Shown piece after piece: positions 23,263-31,870 of a stretch of DNA of 64,000 nt. The translations under genes and the position numbers were made by a program. Every line of letters begins with the position of its first letter. Positions within the stretch are counted from its first letter, which is position 1. The notes beneath the pieces were generated by a model that was not told the DNA's origin, searched no databases, and saw only the letters and a program-made list of their open reading frames with translations. The DNA comes from DASSJM01 sp036280655 (GTDB lineage Bacteria; Actinomycetota; UBA4738; HRBIN12): contig DASUQI010000069.1 in the NCBI GenBank assembly GCA_036280655.1, positions 14,467 through 78,466 of the forward strand, read 5' to 3'.

Positions 23263-26200
23263 ATGTTCCTCCGCTCCCTCCAGGTCCGAGGCTTCAAGTC
23301 GTTCGCCGACAAGACCGTCCTCGAGTTCGCGCCGGGAACCTCCGTCATCGTCGGCCCCAACGGCTCGGGGAAGTCGCACCTCGTCGACGCGATCAGCTGG
23401 GTGCTCGGCGAGCTGGGGCCGCGGGCGCTCCGCGGCGGACAGATGGCCGACGTGATCTTCGCCGGCAGTCCGCAGCGGGCGGCGCTCGGGATGGCGGAGG
23501 TCAAGCTCGTGATCGACAACTCCGCCGGACTGATCCCGGTCCCGATGAGCGAGATCGAGATCAGCCGGACGATCTTCCGCTCCGGCGAGAGCGAGTACCG
23601 GATCGGGACGCAGGTCGTCCGGCTCCTCGACGTGCAGGAGCTCCTGTCCGAGTCCGGCATCGGACGCGCCCTGCACACCGTCGTCGGCCAGGGCCAGCTC
23701 GAGGAGGTGCTCACCTCGCGCCCGGAGGACCGGCGCACGTACATCGAGGAGGCCGCGGGGGTCGCGAAGCATCGTCGGCGCAAGGAGCGCGCCGAGCGTA
23801 AGCTCGCAGGCCTCGACCAGGACGTGCTGCGGCTCCAGGACGTGCTCGCCGAGCTCAAACGGCAGCTGAAGCCGCTGAAGCAGCAGGCCGAGATGGCCAA
23901 GCGCCACGAGGACCTCACGGCCGAGGCCGACCGGGTCGCGGTCCGGCTCGCTGCGGCCCGCCTCCGCGACCTGCTCGCCGAGCGCGAGCGTCGGACCGGA
24001 GGCTGGGACGAGGGGCTCGCGCGCCGCGCGGAAGCGAAGGAACGGCTCGAGGGGCTCGACGAGCGCGTGATCGCGGTCGCCGACGAGCGCGCCCGCGCGG
24101 TGTGGGCGCTCCAGGAGGCGGAAGGTCGGTTCGCGGAGGCGCAGGCGGCTCGCTCGGCGACCGAGCTCGAGTTCCGTCGCGCGGTCGAGCTCGAGTCCGA
24201 AGCGCGCCAGGAGCTCGCGGCCGAGGCGGGCCGGGGGGCTCGGCTGTCCGCGCTCGACGAGGAGATCGCGCGGCTCGAGTCGCGGTCGTCGGAGCTCGCC
24301 GCCGAGCTCGAGCGGCGCGAACGCGAGCTCGACGCCGCCGAAGGCGAGTACCGCGAGGCGGCCGAGGCGCGCCGGGAGGCCGAGGACGCGCGCCGGGTCG
24401 CGGCGGAGGAGTCGGCCGCCCGCCGGGCCGAGATGGAGACGTTGCAGCGCTCGCTCGCCTCGCACGAGCGGGACCGCTCGCGGCACGAGGAGCTCATCGT
24501 CGAGGTGGGCGAGCGCCGCGCCGCCGCGGAATCCCGCCGGGCCGCACTCGCCGAGGAGGTGGAGCGGCTCGACGCGACGACCGCGCCCCTCGCCGATCGC
24601 CGGGCCGAGCTCCAACGGGAGCGCCACGGGCTCTCGGACGCCGTCGCCCAGCTCGAGGAGGCGCACGGCCTGCACGAGCGCCGGCGCGACGTACTCCGCG
24701 CCCGGCTCGCGGATCTCGAGGAGACCCCCGGCTCGCGGTTCCTGGAGGGCCATCGCGGCCGCGCGGTCGGCCTCCTCGGCGAGCTCGTGAAGGCGCGGCA
24801 GGGCTGGGAGCGGGCGCTCAGGGCCGGCCTCGGCCCGCTCGCGGACGCGGTCGTCTATCGCGACGGCGCCGAGGCGGTCGCCGATTCGACCGAGGGCGAC
24901 GGAGCGACCCTGTCGATCGCCGGCGGTGGCCCCGCGTCGTTCGCGCTGTCGGGCGAGCGCACCCTGCTCTCGATCGTCGACGCCGACCCTTCGGTCCGCG
25001 GCCTCGTCTCGACGGTGCTTCGGGACGTCTACCTGGCCGAGAACCTGGAGGAGGCCGCCGCCAAGCACGCGAGCCACCCGGAGACGTCGTTCGTGACGCC
25101 GGCCGGCATCATGATCGGCCCGGCGGTGATCCGGACCACCCCCGAGGCGAACTCCCGGGCCGACGAGGTCCGCCGCGAGCTCGCGGTCGTCGAACGCGAC
25201 CTCGCGAAGGCGGCGTCCTCATTGAAGCCGCGCCACCGCCGGCTCGAGGAGATCGCCGCAGAGCTCGAGGAGCTCGCGGCGGGGATCGACGAGGCCGACG
25301 CCCGGATCACCCGCGCCGCGGAGGAGATCGGCAGGATCGAGGCGGAGCTCGGCGTGACGGGGCGGGAGGAGGAGGTCCTGTCGCAGAGGATGGCCGGCAT
25401 GGACGACGCCGCGTCCGCGTGGCGCGACAGCCTGTCGGCGTTCCCGCCGGTCGCGCACGAGCTACCGGAGCTCCCGCGGGTCCCCGAGCCGCCGATCCAC
25501 GCGCGGGTGGAGGCCGAGACCCTCCGGCGCGACCTCGCGACGGTGCAGGCGCGCCGGTCCGATGCACACTCGGAACGCGAGGCGCTGGCGACGAGGGACG
25601 CGGAGGCGCTCCGCGAGGAGGTCGCGAGAGGCGAGGCCGAGCGCACCAGGGCCGCCGCTCGCCTCACGGATGCGGAGGCCGCGCTCGAGGCCGCGGGGGC
25701 CGCGCGGAGGGCGGCGCTCGAGGCCGAGCGAGCCGCCACCGACGAGGAGTCGGAGACCAACCGGCGTTGGCGGGAGGCCTCGACGGAGCTCGAGCAACTG
25801 CGGCTCAACTACGAGGAGGATGACGCCGCGCGCGGCGATCTCGAACGCCGGATCCGCGACGCCGAGCGCCTCCTCCGCGAGGGCCACGACCGCGATCCGG
25901 AGGCGGCGGTAGCCGAGCTGGGTGAAGAGGACACGGTCGCGGCGACCGAGCGCAAGGCCGAGCTCGTCCAGCGACGGCTCGCGTTGCTCGGTCGCGTGAA
26001 TTTGCTCGCCGGCGGCGAGTTCGAGGCCCTCCAGGAGCGTCATGACTTCCTGCACCGGGAGCTCGACGACGTCCGGCGCGCCCGGCGCGACCTGCTCGAG
26101 GTGATCCAGCGGATCGAGACCGAGATCACGACGACGTTCGAGTCCGCCTATCGCGACGTGGCCGCGGAGTTCGAGCGGCTGATCGGCGAGCTGTTCCCCG

Positions 26201-26643
26201 GCGGCGAGGGGCGGCTCGTGGCGACGGAGCCGGGCGACCTGCTCTCGACCGGGATCGAGATCGAGGCTCGCCCCGGTCGCAAGCGCGTGAAGCGGATCTC
26301 GCTGCTGTCCGGCGGCGAGCGCGCGCTGACGGCGCTCGCGTTCCTGTTCGCGATCTTCAAGGCGCGGCCGAGCCCGTTCTACCTGATGGACGAGGTCGAG
26401 CCCGCCCTCGACGACGTCAACCTGCACCGGTTCATCACGCTCGTCGAGGGGTTCGCGCGCGAGTCGCAGGTCCTGATCGTTACGCACCAGAAGCGGACGA
26501 TGGAGGTCGCCGGGATGATGTACGGCGTGTCGATGAGCAAGGAGGGCACCTCCAAGGTCGTCGCGCAGAAGATCGACACGCCGGCATCCGCATCGGAGGC
26601 GGACGAGGTCGTCGCCGTCCCAGAGCCCGACGCCGTTCGGTAG
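23263..26643 (+). CDS. smc: Chromosome segregation protein SMC
   Basis: A 1,126-residue SMC ATPase, the core of the condensin-like complex that loads at ori and aligns chromosome arms. Walker A is GPNGSGKS (31-38), followed by long coiled coils rich in Glu/Arg/Ala. A hinge lies near 480-630 and a second coil follows. The C-terminal head has the ABC signature LLSGGERALTALAFL and Walker B FYLMDEVEPALDDVN. It is slightly shorter than the usual 1,150-1,200. Its TAG stop is also the start of the ftsY -10 element. Confidence 0.96.
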   Translation: MFLRSLQVRGFKSFADKTVLEFAPGTSVIVGPNGSGKSHLVDAISWVLGELGPRALRGGQMADVIFAGSPQRAALGMAEVKLVIDNSAGLIPVPMSEIEISRTIFRSGESEYRIGTQVVRLLDVQELLSESGIGRALHTVVGQGQLEEVLTSRPEDRRTYIEEAAGVAKHRRRKERAERKLAGLDQDVLRLQDVLAELKRQLKPLKQQAEMAKRHEDLTAEADRVAVRLAAARLRDLLAERERRTGGWDEGLARRAEAKERLEGLDERVIAVADERARAVWALQEAEGRFAEAQAARSATELEFRRAVELESEARQELAAEAGRGARLSALDEEIARLESRSSELAAELERRERELDAAEGEYREAAEARREAEDARRVAAEESAARRAEMETLQRSLASHERDRSRHEELIVEVGERRAAAESRRAALAEEVERLDATTAPLADRRAELQRERHGLSDAVAQLEEAHGLHERRRDVLRARLADLEETPGSRFLEGHRGRAVGLLGELVKARQGWERALRAGLGPLADAVVYRDGAEAVADSTEGDGATLSIAGGGPASFALSGERTLLSIVDADPSVRGLVSTVLRDVYLAENLEEAAAKHASHPETSFVTPAGIMIGPAVIRTTPEANSRADEVRRELAVVERDLAKAASSLKPRHRRLEEIAAELEELAAGIDEADARITRAAEEIGRIEAELGVTGREEEVLSQRMAGMDDAASAWRDSLSAFPPVAHELPELPRVPEPPIHARVEAETLRRDLATVQARRSDAHSEREALATRDAEALREEVARGEAERTRAAARLTDAEAALEAAGAARRAALEAERAATDEESETNRRWREASTELEQLRLNYEEDDAARGDLERRIRDAERLLREGHDRDPEAAVAELGEEDTVAATERKAELVQRRLALLGRVNLLAGGEFEALQERHDFLHRELDDVRRARRDLLEVIQRIETEITTTFESAYRDVAAEFERLIGELFPGGEGRLVATEPGDLLSTGIEIEARPGRKRVKRISLLSGGERALTALAFLFAIFKARPSPFYLMDEVEPALDDVNLHRFITLVEGFARESQVLIVTHQKRTMEVAGMMYGVSMSKEGTSKVVAQKIDTPASASEADEVVAVPEPDAVR

Positions 26644-26646
26644 CCT
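26641..26646 (+). promoter_or_regulatory. -10 element formed partly by the smc stop codon
   Basis: TAGCCT beginning at the smc TAG, 8 bases before the ftsY GTG at 26655. Confidence 0.5.
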
Positions 26647-26654
26647 CGGCTGCC

Positions 26655-27671
26655 GTGGAGCTCGTCCTCGCGGTCGCCGCCGCCGTCCTGCTCGTCGTCG
26701 TGATCGGCGTCCTCCTCGTCCGGCGGCGCGCGCCGTCGAAGGGCGGGCCGGCGTCGCCCACGGCCGATACCGCGGTCGCGGAGGGGACCGCAGACGCGGC
26801 CGTCGCCGAGCCGAGCACGGTCCGGCCGGAGGGGCTCGGGGGCCGGATCCGGTCGCTGTTCGGGTCGGGGGTCGCCGACCCGTGGCCCGGCTTCGAGGAG
26901 CTCCTCGTGCGGGCCGACGTCGGCCCGGCGACATCGGCGAGGATCGTCGCCGACGTCCGTGAGCGCTACGACGCCGGAGCCGATCCTTCGGGGCTCGTCC
27001 GGACAGAGGTGGCGTCGATCCTCGGGGGGGACGAGCCGCTCCGCCTTCCCGACGACGGGCTCGGGGTCGTGATGGTCGTCGGCGTGAACGGCTCGGGGAA
27101 GACCACGACGATCGGCAAGCTGGCCGCCCGGTTCGCGGGGGAGGGCAAGAAGGTGAGCCTCGCCGGCGCGGACACGTTTCGTGCCGCCGCCTCCGAGCAG
27201 CTGGGCGTGTGGGCCGAGCGGACGGGCGCGCACCTGGTGAGCCAGGAGCGGGGGGCGGACCCCGGGTCGGTGGCGTTCGACGCCGTGTCGGCGGCGCGCG
27301 CCCGGGGGTCCGACGTCCTGATCGTGGACACGGCCGGGCGGCTCCACACGAAGCAGCCGCTGATGGAGGAGCTGAAGAAGGTCCGGCGGGTCCTCGAGAA
27401 GGCTGCCGGGCGCCCGCCCGACGAGACCCTGCTCGTCCTGGACGCCACGACCGGTCAGAATGGCATCGCGCAGGCGCAGGCGTTCACCGAGGCGGTCGAG
27501 GTGACGGGCGTCGCGCTCACGAAGTTGGACGGTACGGCGAAGGGGGGAGTCGTTCTGGCGGTGCGAGATCGGCTGGGCGTCCCGGTGAAACTGATCGGCC
27601 TCGGCGAGGGGGCCGGGGACCTCGAGCCGTTCGACGGCGAGGAATTCGCCGAGCGTCTCCTCGGAGGCTGA
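26655..27671 (+). CDS. ftsY: Signal recognition particle receptor FtsY
   Basis: The 338-residue SRP receptor GTPase that docks ribosome-SRP complexes at the membrane. The N-terminus is a single transmembrane helix (about residues 3-21) followed by a short variable A domain, so it is membrane-anchored rather than peripheral. The NG domain has G1 GVNGSGKTTT (about 144-153), DTAGR and TKLDGTAKGG. Length and layout match actinobacterial FtsY. It starts at GTG 26655. Confidence 0.95.
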   Translation: MELVLAVAAAVLLVVVIGVLLVRRRAPSKGGPASPTADTAVAEGTADAAVAEPSTVRPEGLGGRIRSLFGSGVADPWPGFEELLVRADVGPATSARIVADVRERYDAGADPSGLVRTEVASILGGDEPLRLPDDGLGVVMVVGVNGSGKTTTIGKLAARFAGEGKKVSLAGADTFRAAASEQLGVWAERTGAHLVSQERGADPGSVAFDAVSAARARGSDVLIVDTAGRLHTKQPLMEELKKVRRVLEKAAGRPPDETLLVLDATTGQNGIAQAQAFTEAVEVTGVALTKLDGTAKGGVVLAVRDRLGVPVKLIGLGEGAGDLEPFDGEEFAERLLGG

Positions 27672-27673
27672 GC

Positions 27674-28081
27674 GTGGCCAAGGCCGACATCCTGATCGTG
27701 GAGGACCACGCGACGATGCGCGGGTCCGTCCGCATGCTGCTCGAGCCCGAGGGGTTCGAGATCCGGGAGGCCTCCGACGGGGGCATGGCGCTCGAGATGG
27801 CGCGAGAGCGCCCACCGGATCTGATGCTGCTCGATCTGAACCTCCCCGGGATCACGGGTCGGGACGTCCTGGCCCAGCTGAAGACCGACGAGTCCACGAA
27901 GGACATCCGCGTGATCATCGTCACGGCGACCGGCGAGGAGGGGCGGGAGTACGTCCTGTCGCTCGGCGCCGATGACTACCACACGAAGCCGTATTCGGCG
28001 ATCGAGCTGCTCCGGACGATCGAGCGGGTGCTCGGCGGCTCCGCGGAGCCCGAGGCGCCGGCCGGCGAGCCGGGCTCCTAG
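27674..28081 (+). CDS. Single-domain response regulator (receiver only)
   Basis: A 135-residue CheY-like protein with only a receiver domain. The acidic pair is E10-D11, the phospho-acceptor is D54 in LLDLNLPG, the conserved Thr lies in IIVTATGEEG and the Lys in DYHTKPYSA. About 15 Pro/Glu/Ala residues trail the domain; there is no output domain. GTG 27674 begins 3 bases after the ftsY stop. A lone receiver between the two SRP GTPases is unusual. The cognate kinase is not apparent; the histidine kinase at 49683 already has its own OmpR-type partner. Confidence 0.88.
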   Translation: MAKADILIVEDHATMRGSVRMLLEPEGFEIREASDGGMALEMARERPPDLMLLDLNLPGITGRDVLAQLKTDESTKDIRVIIVTATGEEGREYVLSLGADDYHTKPYSAIELLRTIERVLGGSAEPEAPAGEPGS

Positions 28082-28094
28082 CGGTCGCTGCTCG

Positions 28095-28100
28095 TACCCT
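28095..28100 (+). promoter_or_regulatory. -10 element of leaderless ffh promoter
   Basis: TACCCT, 7 bases before the ffh ATG; no ribosome binding site in between. Confidence 0.55.
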
Positions 28101-28107
28101 AGGACCG

Positions 28108-29442
28108 ATGTTCGACACGCTCACCGGCCGTCTCGACGCCATCTTCAAGAAGCTGCGGTCGCGCGGGAAGCTCCACCCGAAGCAGGTCGAGAACGCGCTC
28201 GCCGACATGCGCGTCGCGCTGCTCGATGCCGACGTGGCCGTCGAGGTCGCCGACGACCTCCTCGCCCGCGTCCGCGAACGTGCCCTCTCCGAAGAGGTGA
28301 TGCAGAGCCTCACGCCCGCCCAGCAGGTGGTCAAGGTCGTCCGCGACGAGCTCCAGGAAACGATGGGCGGCACGCAGGCGGCGTTCGTGCTCCCGCAGGC
28401 TCGTCCCGCCGTCGTGATGATGGCCGGCGTGCAGGGGTCGGGGAAGACGACGGCCACGGCGAAGCTCGCGCTCATGCTGAAGTCGAAGGGCAAGCGCCCG
28501 CTGCTCGTGGCCGCCGACCTCTGGCGCCCCGCCGCCGTCGAACAGCTCGTGACCCTCGGCGGCGAGATCGGGGTGGACGTGGTGTCCGACGGGAAAGACG
28601 CGGTCAAGGTCGCGAAGAACGCGCTCAAGCAGGCGGGGAAGGACGGGTTCGACGTGATGATCGTCGACACCGCCGGGCGGCTGCACGTCGACGACGAGAT
28701 GATGCGCGAGGCCCGTCGCGTGAAGGACGCGATCTCGCCGCACCAGGTGCTGATGGCCTGCGACGCGATGACGGGACAGGACGCCGTCGTGCAGGCCCGG
28801 GCGTTTATGGCCGAGGTCGACACGACCGGGTTCGTGCTCACCAAGCTCGACGGCGACGCGCGCGGCGGAGCCGCGCTGTCGATCACCTCGGTGACCGGGC
28901 GCCCGGTCTTCTTCGTCGGGACGGGGGAGCGGCCCGGGGACCTCGAGCCCTTCTACCCGGACCGGATGGCGTCGCGGGTCATGGGGATGGGCGACGTCCT
29001 GTCGCTGATCGACAAGGCGCAGGGGACCGTCGATCAGGAGAAGGCCGCCGAGGCCGCCGAGCGGATGATGAGCGCCCGATTCACGCTCGAAGACTTCCTC
29101 GTGCAGATGCAGGAGGTCCGCAAGCTTGGACCGCTCCAGGACCTGCTGGCGATGCTGCCTGGGGTGCCCGGAGGCAAGAACGCCCTCAAGGACCTCGAGG
29201 TAGACGAGGGGCAGATCGTGCGGGCCCAGGCCATCATCCAGTCCATGACCACGGAGGAGCGGCGGAATCCCGCTATCATCGGCGGGTCCCGGCGCCTGCG
29301 GATCGCCAGAGGGTCCGGCGTGACCACCGCGGACGTGAACTCCTTGCTGAAGGAGTTCGACCAGGCCCGGAAGATGATGAAGAGCATGCTGGGCGGCACG
29401 AAGATGCCCAGGATCCCGGGGATGCCGAACATCACCGGCTAG
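28108..29442 (+). CDS. ffh: Signal recognition particle protein Ffh (SRP54)
   Basis: The 444-residue SRP GTPase that binds signal sequences and 4.5S RNA. The N domain is followed by the G domain with GVQGSGKTT (about 107-115), DTAGR and TKLDGDARGG. The C-terminal M domain is rich in Met and contains the RNA-binding SRRLRIARGSG motif. Length is standard. It begins a second block (ffh-rpsP-khpA-rimM-trmD-rplS) that is conserved across bacteria. Confidence 0.96.
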   Translation: MFDTLTGRLDAIFKKLRSRGKLHPKQVENALADMRVALLDADVAVEVADDLLARVRERALSEEVMQSLTPAQQVVKVVRDELQETMGGTQAAFVLPQARPAVVMMAGVQGSGKTTATAKLALMLKSKGKRPLLVAADLWRPAAVEQLVTLGGEIGVDVVSDGKDAVKVAKNALKQAGKDGFDVMIVDTAGRLHVDDEMMREARRVKDAISPHQVLMACDAMTGQDAVVQARAFMAEVDTTGFVLTKLDGDARGGAALSITSVTGRPVFFVGTGERPGDLEPFYPDRMASRVMGMGDVLSLIDKAQGTVDQEKAAEAAERMMSARFTLEDFLVQMQEVRKLGPLQDLLAMLPGVPGGKNALKDLEVDEGQIVRAQAIIQSMTTEERRNPAIIGGSRRLRIARGSGVTTADVNSLLKEFDQARKMMKSMLGGTKMPRIPGMPNITG

Positions 29443-29460
29443 GAACCAGGAGAACAGGAC

Positions 29461-29766
29461 ATGGCGGTACGGATCAGACTGAAGCGGCTCGGCGCCAAGA
29501 AGCGTCCCGTCTACCGCGTCGTGGTGGCCGACCAGCGCAGCCCGCGCGACGGGCGGTTCATCGAGAACATCGGGACCTATCGCCCGCTCGAGGACCCCTC
29601 CGGCATCGACATCGACCAGGAGCGCGCGCTCTACTGGCTGGGCGTCGGCGCGCAGCCGTCGAACACGGTGAGGGTCCTCATGACCAAGGTCGGGATCTGG
29701 GACGCGTTCACCGCGGGCAAGTCCGGCGCGTCGGGCGAGAAGAAGGCTGCCGCCGAGGCGTCCTGA
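29461..29766 (+). CDS. rpsP: 30S ribosomal protein S16
   Basis: A 101-residue S16 beginning MAVRIRLKRLGAKKRPVYRV, the invariant family start. It has a short Ala/Lys/Glu tail. The ATG follows CAGGAGAACAGGAC, giving a clear ribosome binding site. In operon with ffh (18 bases upstream) and khpA (5 bases downstream). Confidence 0.96.
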   Translation: MAVRIRLKRLGAKKRPVYRVVVADQRSPRDGRFIENIGTYRPLEDPSGIDIDQERALYWLGVGAQPSNTVRVLMTKVGIWDAFTAGKSGASGEKKAAAEAS

Positions 29767-29771
29767 CGGCC

Positions 29772-30017
29772 ATGGCGGACGGCGTCCGAGACGTCCTGGA
29801 GTACCTCGCGAGGGAGCTCGTGGGCGATCCCGACGCCGTGCAGGTCGAGGAGAGCGAGGACGACCGCGGCATCCTGCTCACGCTCCGCGTCGCCGAGGGC
29901 GACATGGGCAAGGTGATCGGGCGGGGCGGGCGCACCGCCCGCGCCATCCGGACGATCGTGAAGGCCACCGGGATCCGGCAGGGCATCCACCACACGGGCG
30001 TCGAGATCCTCGACTGA
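29772..30017 (+). CDS. khpA: KH-domain RNA-binding protein KhpA
   Basis: An 81-residue single KH domain with the GxxG loop VIGRGGRTARAIRT, a family that binds RNA as part of the KhpA/KhpB complex and influences cell division and sRNA activity. The rpsP-khpA-rimM-trmD order is the classic Gram-positive arrangement. ATG 29772 lies 5 bases after the rpsP stop. Confidence 0.93.
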   Translation: MADGVRDVLEYLARELVGDPDAVQVEESEDDRGILLTLRVAEGDMGKVIGRGGRTARAIRTIVKATGIRQGIHHTGVEILD

Positions 30018-30031
30018 GCTCGAGGGACCTG

Positions 30032-30568
30032 ATGGACGAGCCGACGGTCGCGGTCGGTCGCGTCGGGCGTGCCCACGGCGTTCGGGGCGAGCTGTCGGTC
30101 GTGGTGCTCTCGGAGGTGCCGGAGCGGTTCGAGCCGGGAGCCACGGTCTCGCTCGAGGACGGCCGGACGCTCACGGTCGACGCGGCCCGCCCCCACCGCG
30201 ACCGCATGCTCGTGCGCTTCCGCGAGGTGGGAGACAGGACCGCCGCCGAGGCGCTCCAGGGCTCGCTCCTCGTGGTGCCCCGCGGCTCCTCGCCCACGCT
30301 CCCCGAGGGGTCCTGGTGGGATCACGATGTCGAGGGCTGTGAGGTGGCGACCGAGACCGGCCGGTCGCTCGGCACTGTGGCCGAGGTGATCCACACCCGC
30401 GCGAACGACATCTGGTCGGTCCTGGACCCGTCGGGTTCGGAGACGCTGATCCCCGTCCTGAAGGACGTGGTCGTGAGCGTGGACACCGCCGGCAAGCGCA
30501 TCGTCGTGCGCGAGATCCCCGGCCTCACGACCGAGGAGGAGGGAACGGCCGCGCGCGACGAGGTGTAG
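30032..30568 (+). CDS. rimM: 16S rRNA processing protein RimM
   Basis: A 178-residue ribosome maturation factor that binds S19 during 30S assembly. The N-terminal RimM domain starts VAVGRVGRAHGVRGELSV and the PRC-barrel half contains GSWWDHDVEGCEV and TLIPVLKDVV. Length is standard. It follows khpA by 14 bases. Confidence 0.94.
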   Translation: MDEPTVAVGRVGRAHGVRGELSVVVLSEVPERFEPGATVSLEDGRTLTVDAARPHRDRMLVRFREVGDRTAAEALQGSLLVVPRGSSPTLPEGSWWDHDVEGCEVATETGRSLGTVAEVIHTRANDIWSVLDPSGSETLIPVLKDVVVSVDTAGKRIVVREIPGLTTEEEGTAARDEV

Positions 30569-30575
30569 AGGGTTC

Positions 30576-31139
30576 GTGAAGCGAACCTGCCTCGTCATCC
30601 TGGGCGTGATCGCACTCCTGGCGCTGTCGCCCGGCGTGGCGTCCGCCAAGATCCCGCCGTTCACGGTGGAGGCCTCGCCGACCGACCCCACGGCCGGCGA
30701 CGTGGTCCGTCTCACCGTCAGGTTCTGGGACGACCCCGAACACACGGACCCCGCGAGGTGGGTGGATTTCCGCCTGAAGCGATTCCTCTGGGCGCACCCG
30801 GCAGGATCGGTCGACGAGGCGACGTCTATCGACCTGCGGCTGGTCCAACCCGGGGTCTACCGGGCCGAGATGACGGCCTCCTCGCCGGGCCGCTGGATCC
30901 TGTGCCCCTGGCAGCGACGGTGCGGCACCAGCGAGCCACCGACGCCCGGCTGGCCCGAGGATGCGTATCCCACGAGGATCGAGTTCGAGGTGGCCTCGCC
31001 GGTGGCGGAGCCCGCCGGGAGCTTCCCCACTGCGGCTCCGTCCCCGTCTCGCCTGCCGGTGCCGCTCCTGGCGCTCGCGGCGCTCGTCGTCTCGGCCGCG
31101 GTCGTCGCGAGGCGCTCGGTGCGGTCTCGCCGCACCTGA
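30576..31139 (+). CDS. Secreted, C-terminally membrane-anchored protein of unknown function
   Basis: A 187-residue protein with a Sec signal peptide (GTG start, cleavage near VASA-K at about residue 24). An Ig-like beta-rich domain follows (FTVEASPTDPTAGDVVRLTV), then a Pro/Ser linker, and a transmembrane helix near 163-180 with an Arg-rich stop-transfer end. The layout is that of a surface-exposed protein tethered to the cytoplasmic membrane. Two cysteines (CPWQRRC) could form a disulfide. I do not recognise the family. It sits between rimM and trmD, where most bacteria have nothing. Confidence 0.65.
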   Translation: MKRTCLVILGVIALLALSPGVASAKIPPFTVEASPTDPTAGDVVRLTVRFWDDPEHTDPARWVDFRLKRFLWAHPAGSVDEATSIDLRLVQPGVYRAEMTASSPGRWILCPWQRRCGTSEPPTPGWPEDAYPTRIEFEVASPVAEPAGSFPTAAPSPSRLPVPLLALAALVVSAAVVARRSVRSRRT

Positions 31140-31144
31140 GGCGC

Positions 31145-31150
31145 TAGCCT
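31145..31150 (+). promoter_or_regulatory. -10 element of leaderless trmD promoter
   Basis: TAGCCT, 6 bases before the trmD GTG at 31157. Confidence 0.55.
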
Positions 31151-31156
31151 CCCTGC

Positions 31157-31834
31157 GTGCGCGTCGACGTGTTGACGATCTTCCCCGGCATCCTCGAGGG
31201 ACCGCTGCGCGAGAGCCTCCTCGGGCGTGCGACCCGGGAAGGTCTCGTCGACCTGGGGATCCACGATATCCGCGACTTCACCGAGGACAAGCACCGGCAG
31301 GTCGACGACGAGTCCTATGGCGGCGGTCCCGGGATGGTGCTGAAGCCCGAGCCGGTGTTCGCGGCGACCGAGTCGCTCGGCCCCGGAGACCGGCGCACCC
31401 TGCTGCTGTCGCCGGCCGGCCGACGGCTGGATCAGGCGCTGGTCCGCGAGCTCGCGGCCGAGCCCTGGCTGGTGCTGATCGCGGGCCGGTACGAGGGCGT
31501 GGACGAGCGGGTCGTCCAGGGCCTTCCGGCGGAAGAGGTATCGATCGGCGACTACGTGCTTTCCGGCGGCGAGATCCCCGCGCTCGTTGTGATCGAGGCG
31601 GTGACGCGCCTCGTCCCGGGTGTGATCGGGCGCGAGGAGTCCCACGAGCGGGACTCATTCGGCGACAAGGGCCTGCTCGACCACCCCCACTACACGCGGC
31701 CCGCGGAGTTCCGCGGGATGGAGGTGCCCGAGGTCCTGCGCTCCGGCGACCACGCCGAGATCGAGCGCTGGCGCCGGGAGGCCGCGCTCGAGAAGACCCG
31801 GCGCAACCGCCCCGACCTGCTCGGCGACGCCTGA
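31157..31834 (+). CDS. trmD: tRNA (guanine37-N1)-methyltransferase
   Basis: A 225-residue SPOUT-class methyltransferase that makes m1G37 to prevent frameshifting. The SAM-binding trefoil knot is visible in YEGVDERV and SIGDYVLSGGEIPALVVIEA; GGGPGMVLKPEPVF is the conserved early block and EVLRSGDHAEIERWR the C-terminal tRNA-binding part. It starts at GTG 31157 with a leaderless-type -10 although it lies in the rpsP-rplS run, so it can be transcribed separately from the genes above. Confidence 0.95.
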   Translation: MRVDVLTIFPGILEGPLRESLLGRATREGLVDLGIHDIRDFTEDKHRQVDDESYGGGPGMVLKPEPVFAATESLGPGDRRTLLLSPAGRRLDQALVRELAAEPWLVLIAGRYEGVDERVVQGLPAEEVSIGDYVLSGGEIPALVVIEAVTRLVPGVIGREESHERDSFGDKGLLDHPHYTRPAEFRGMEVPEVLRSGDHAEIERWRREAALEKTRRNRPDLLGDA

Positions 31835-31852
31835 GCGTCGGGTTCGCCCTGC

Positions 31853-31858
31853 TACCAT
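31853..31858 (+). promoter_or_regulatory. -10 element upstream of rplS
   Basis: TACCAT, 12 bases before the ATG at 31871; the leader would be only about 5 bases. Confidence 0.45.
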
Positions 31859-31870
31859 TGTCGTCCCGCC

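Noticed and set aside
23145..23801. Plus-strand open frame overlapping acyP and the smc start
   Set aside because: Different frame from smc, Arg-rich shadow composition and no homology.
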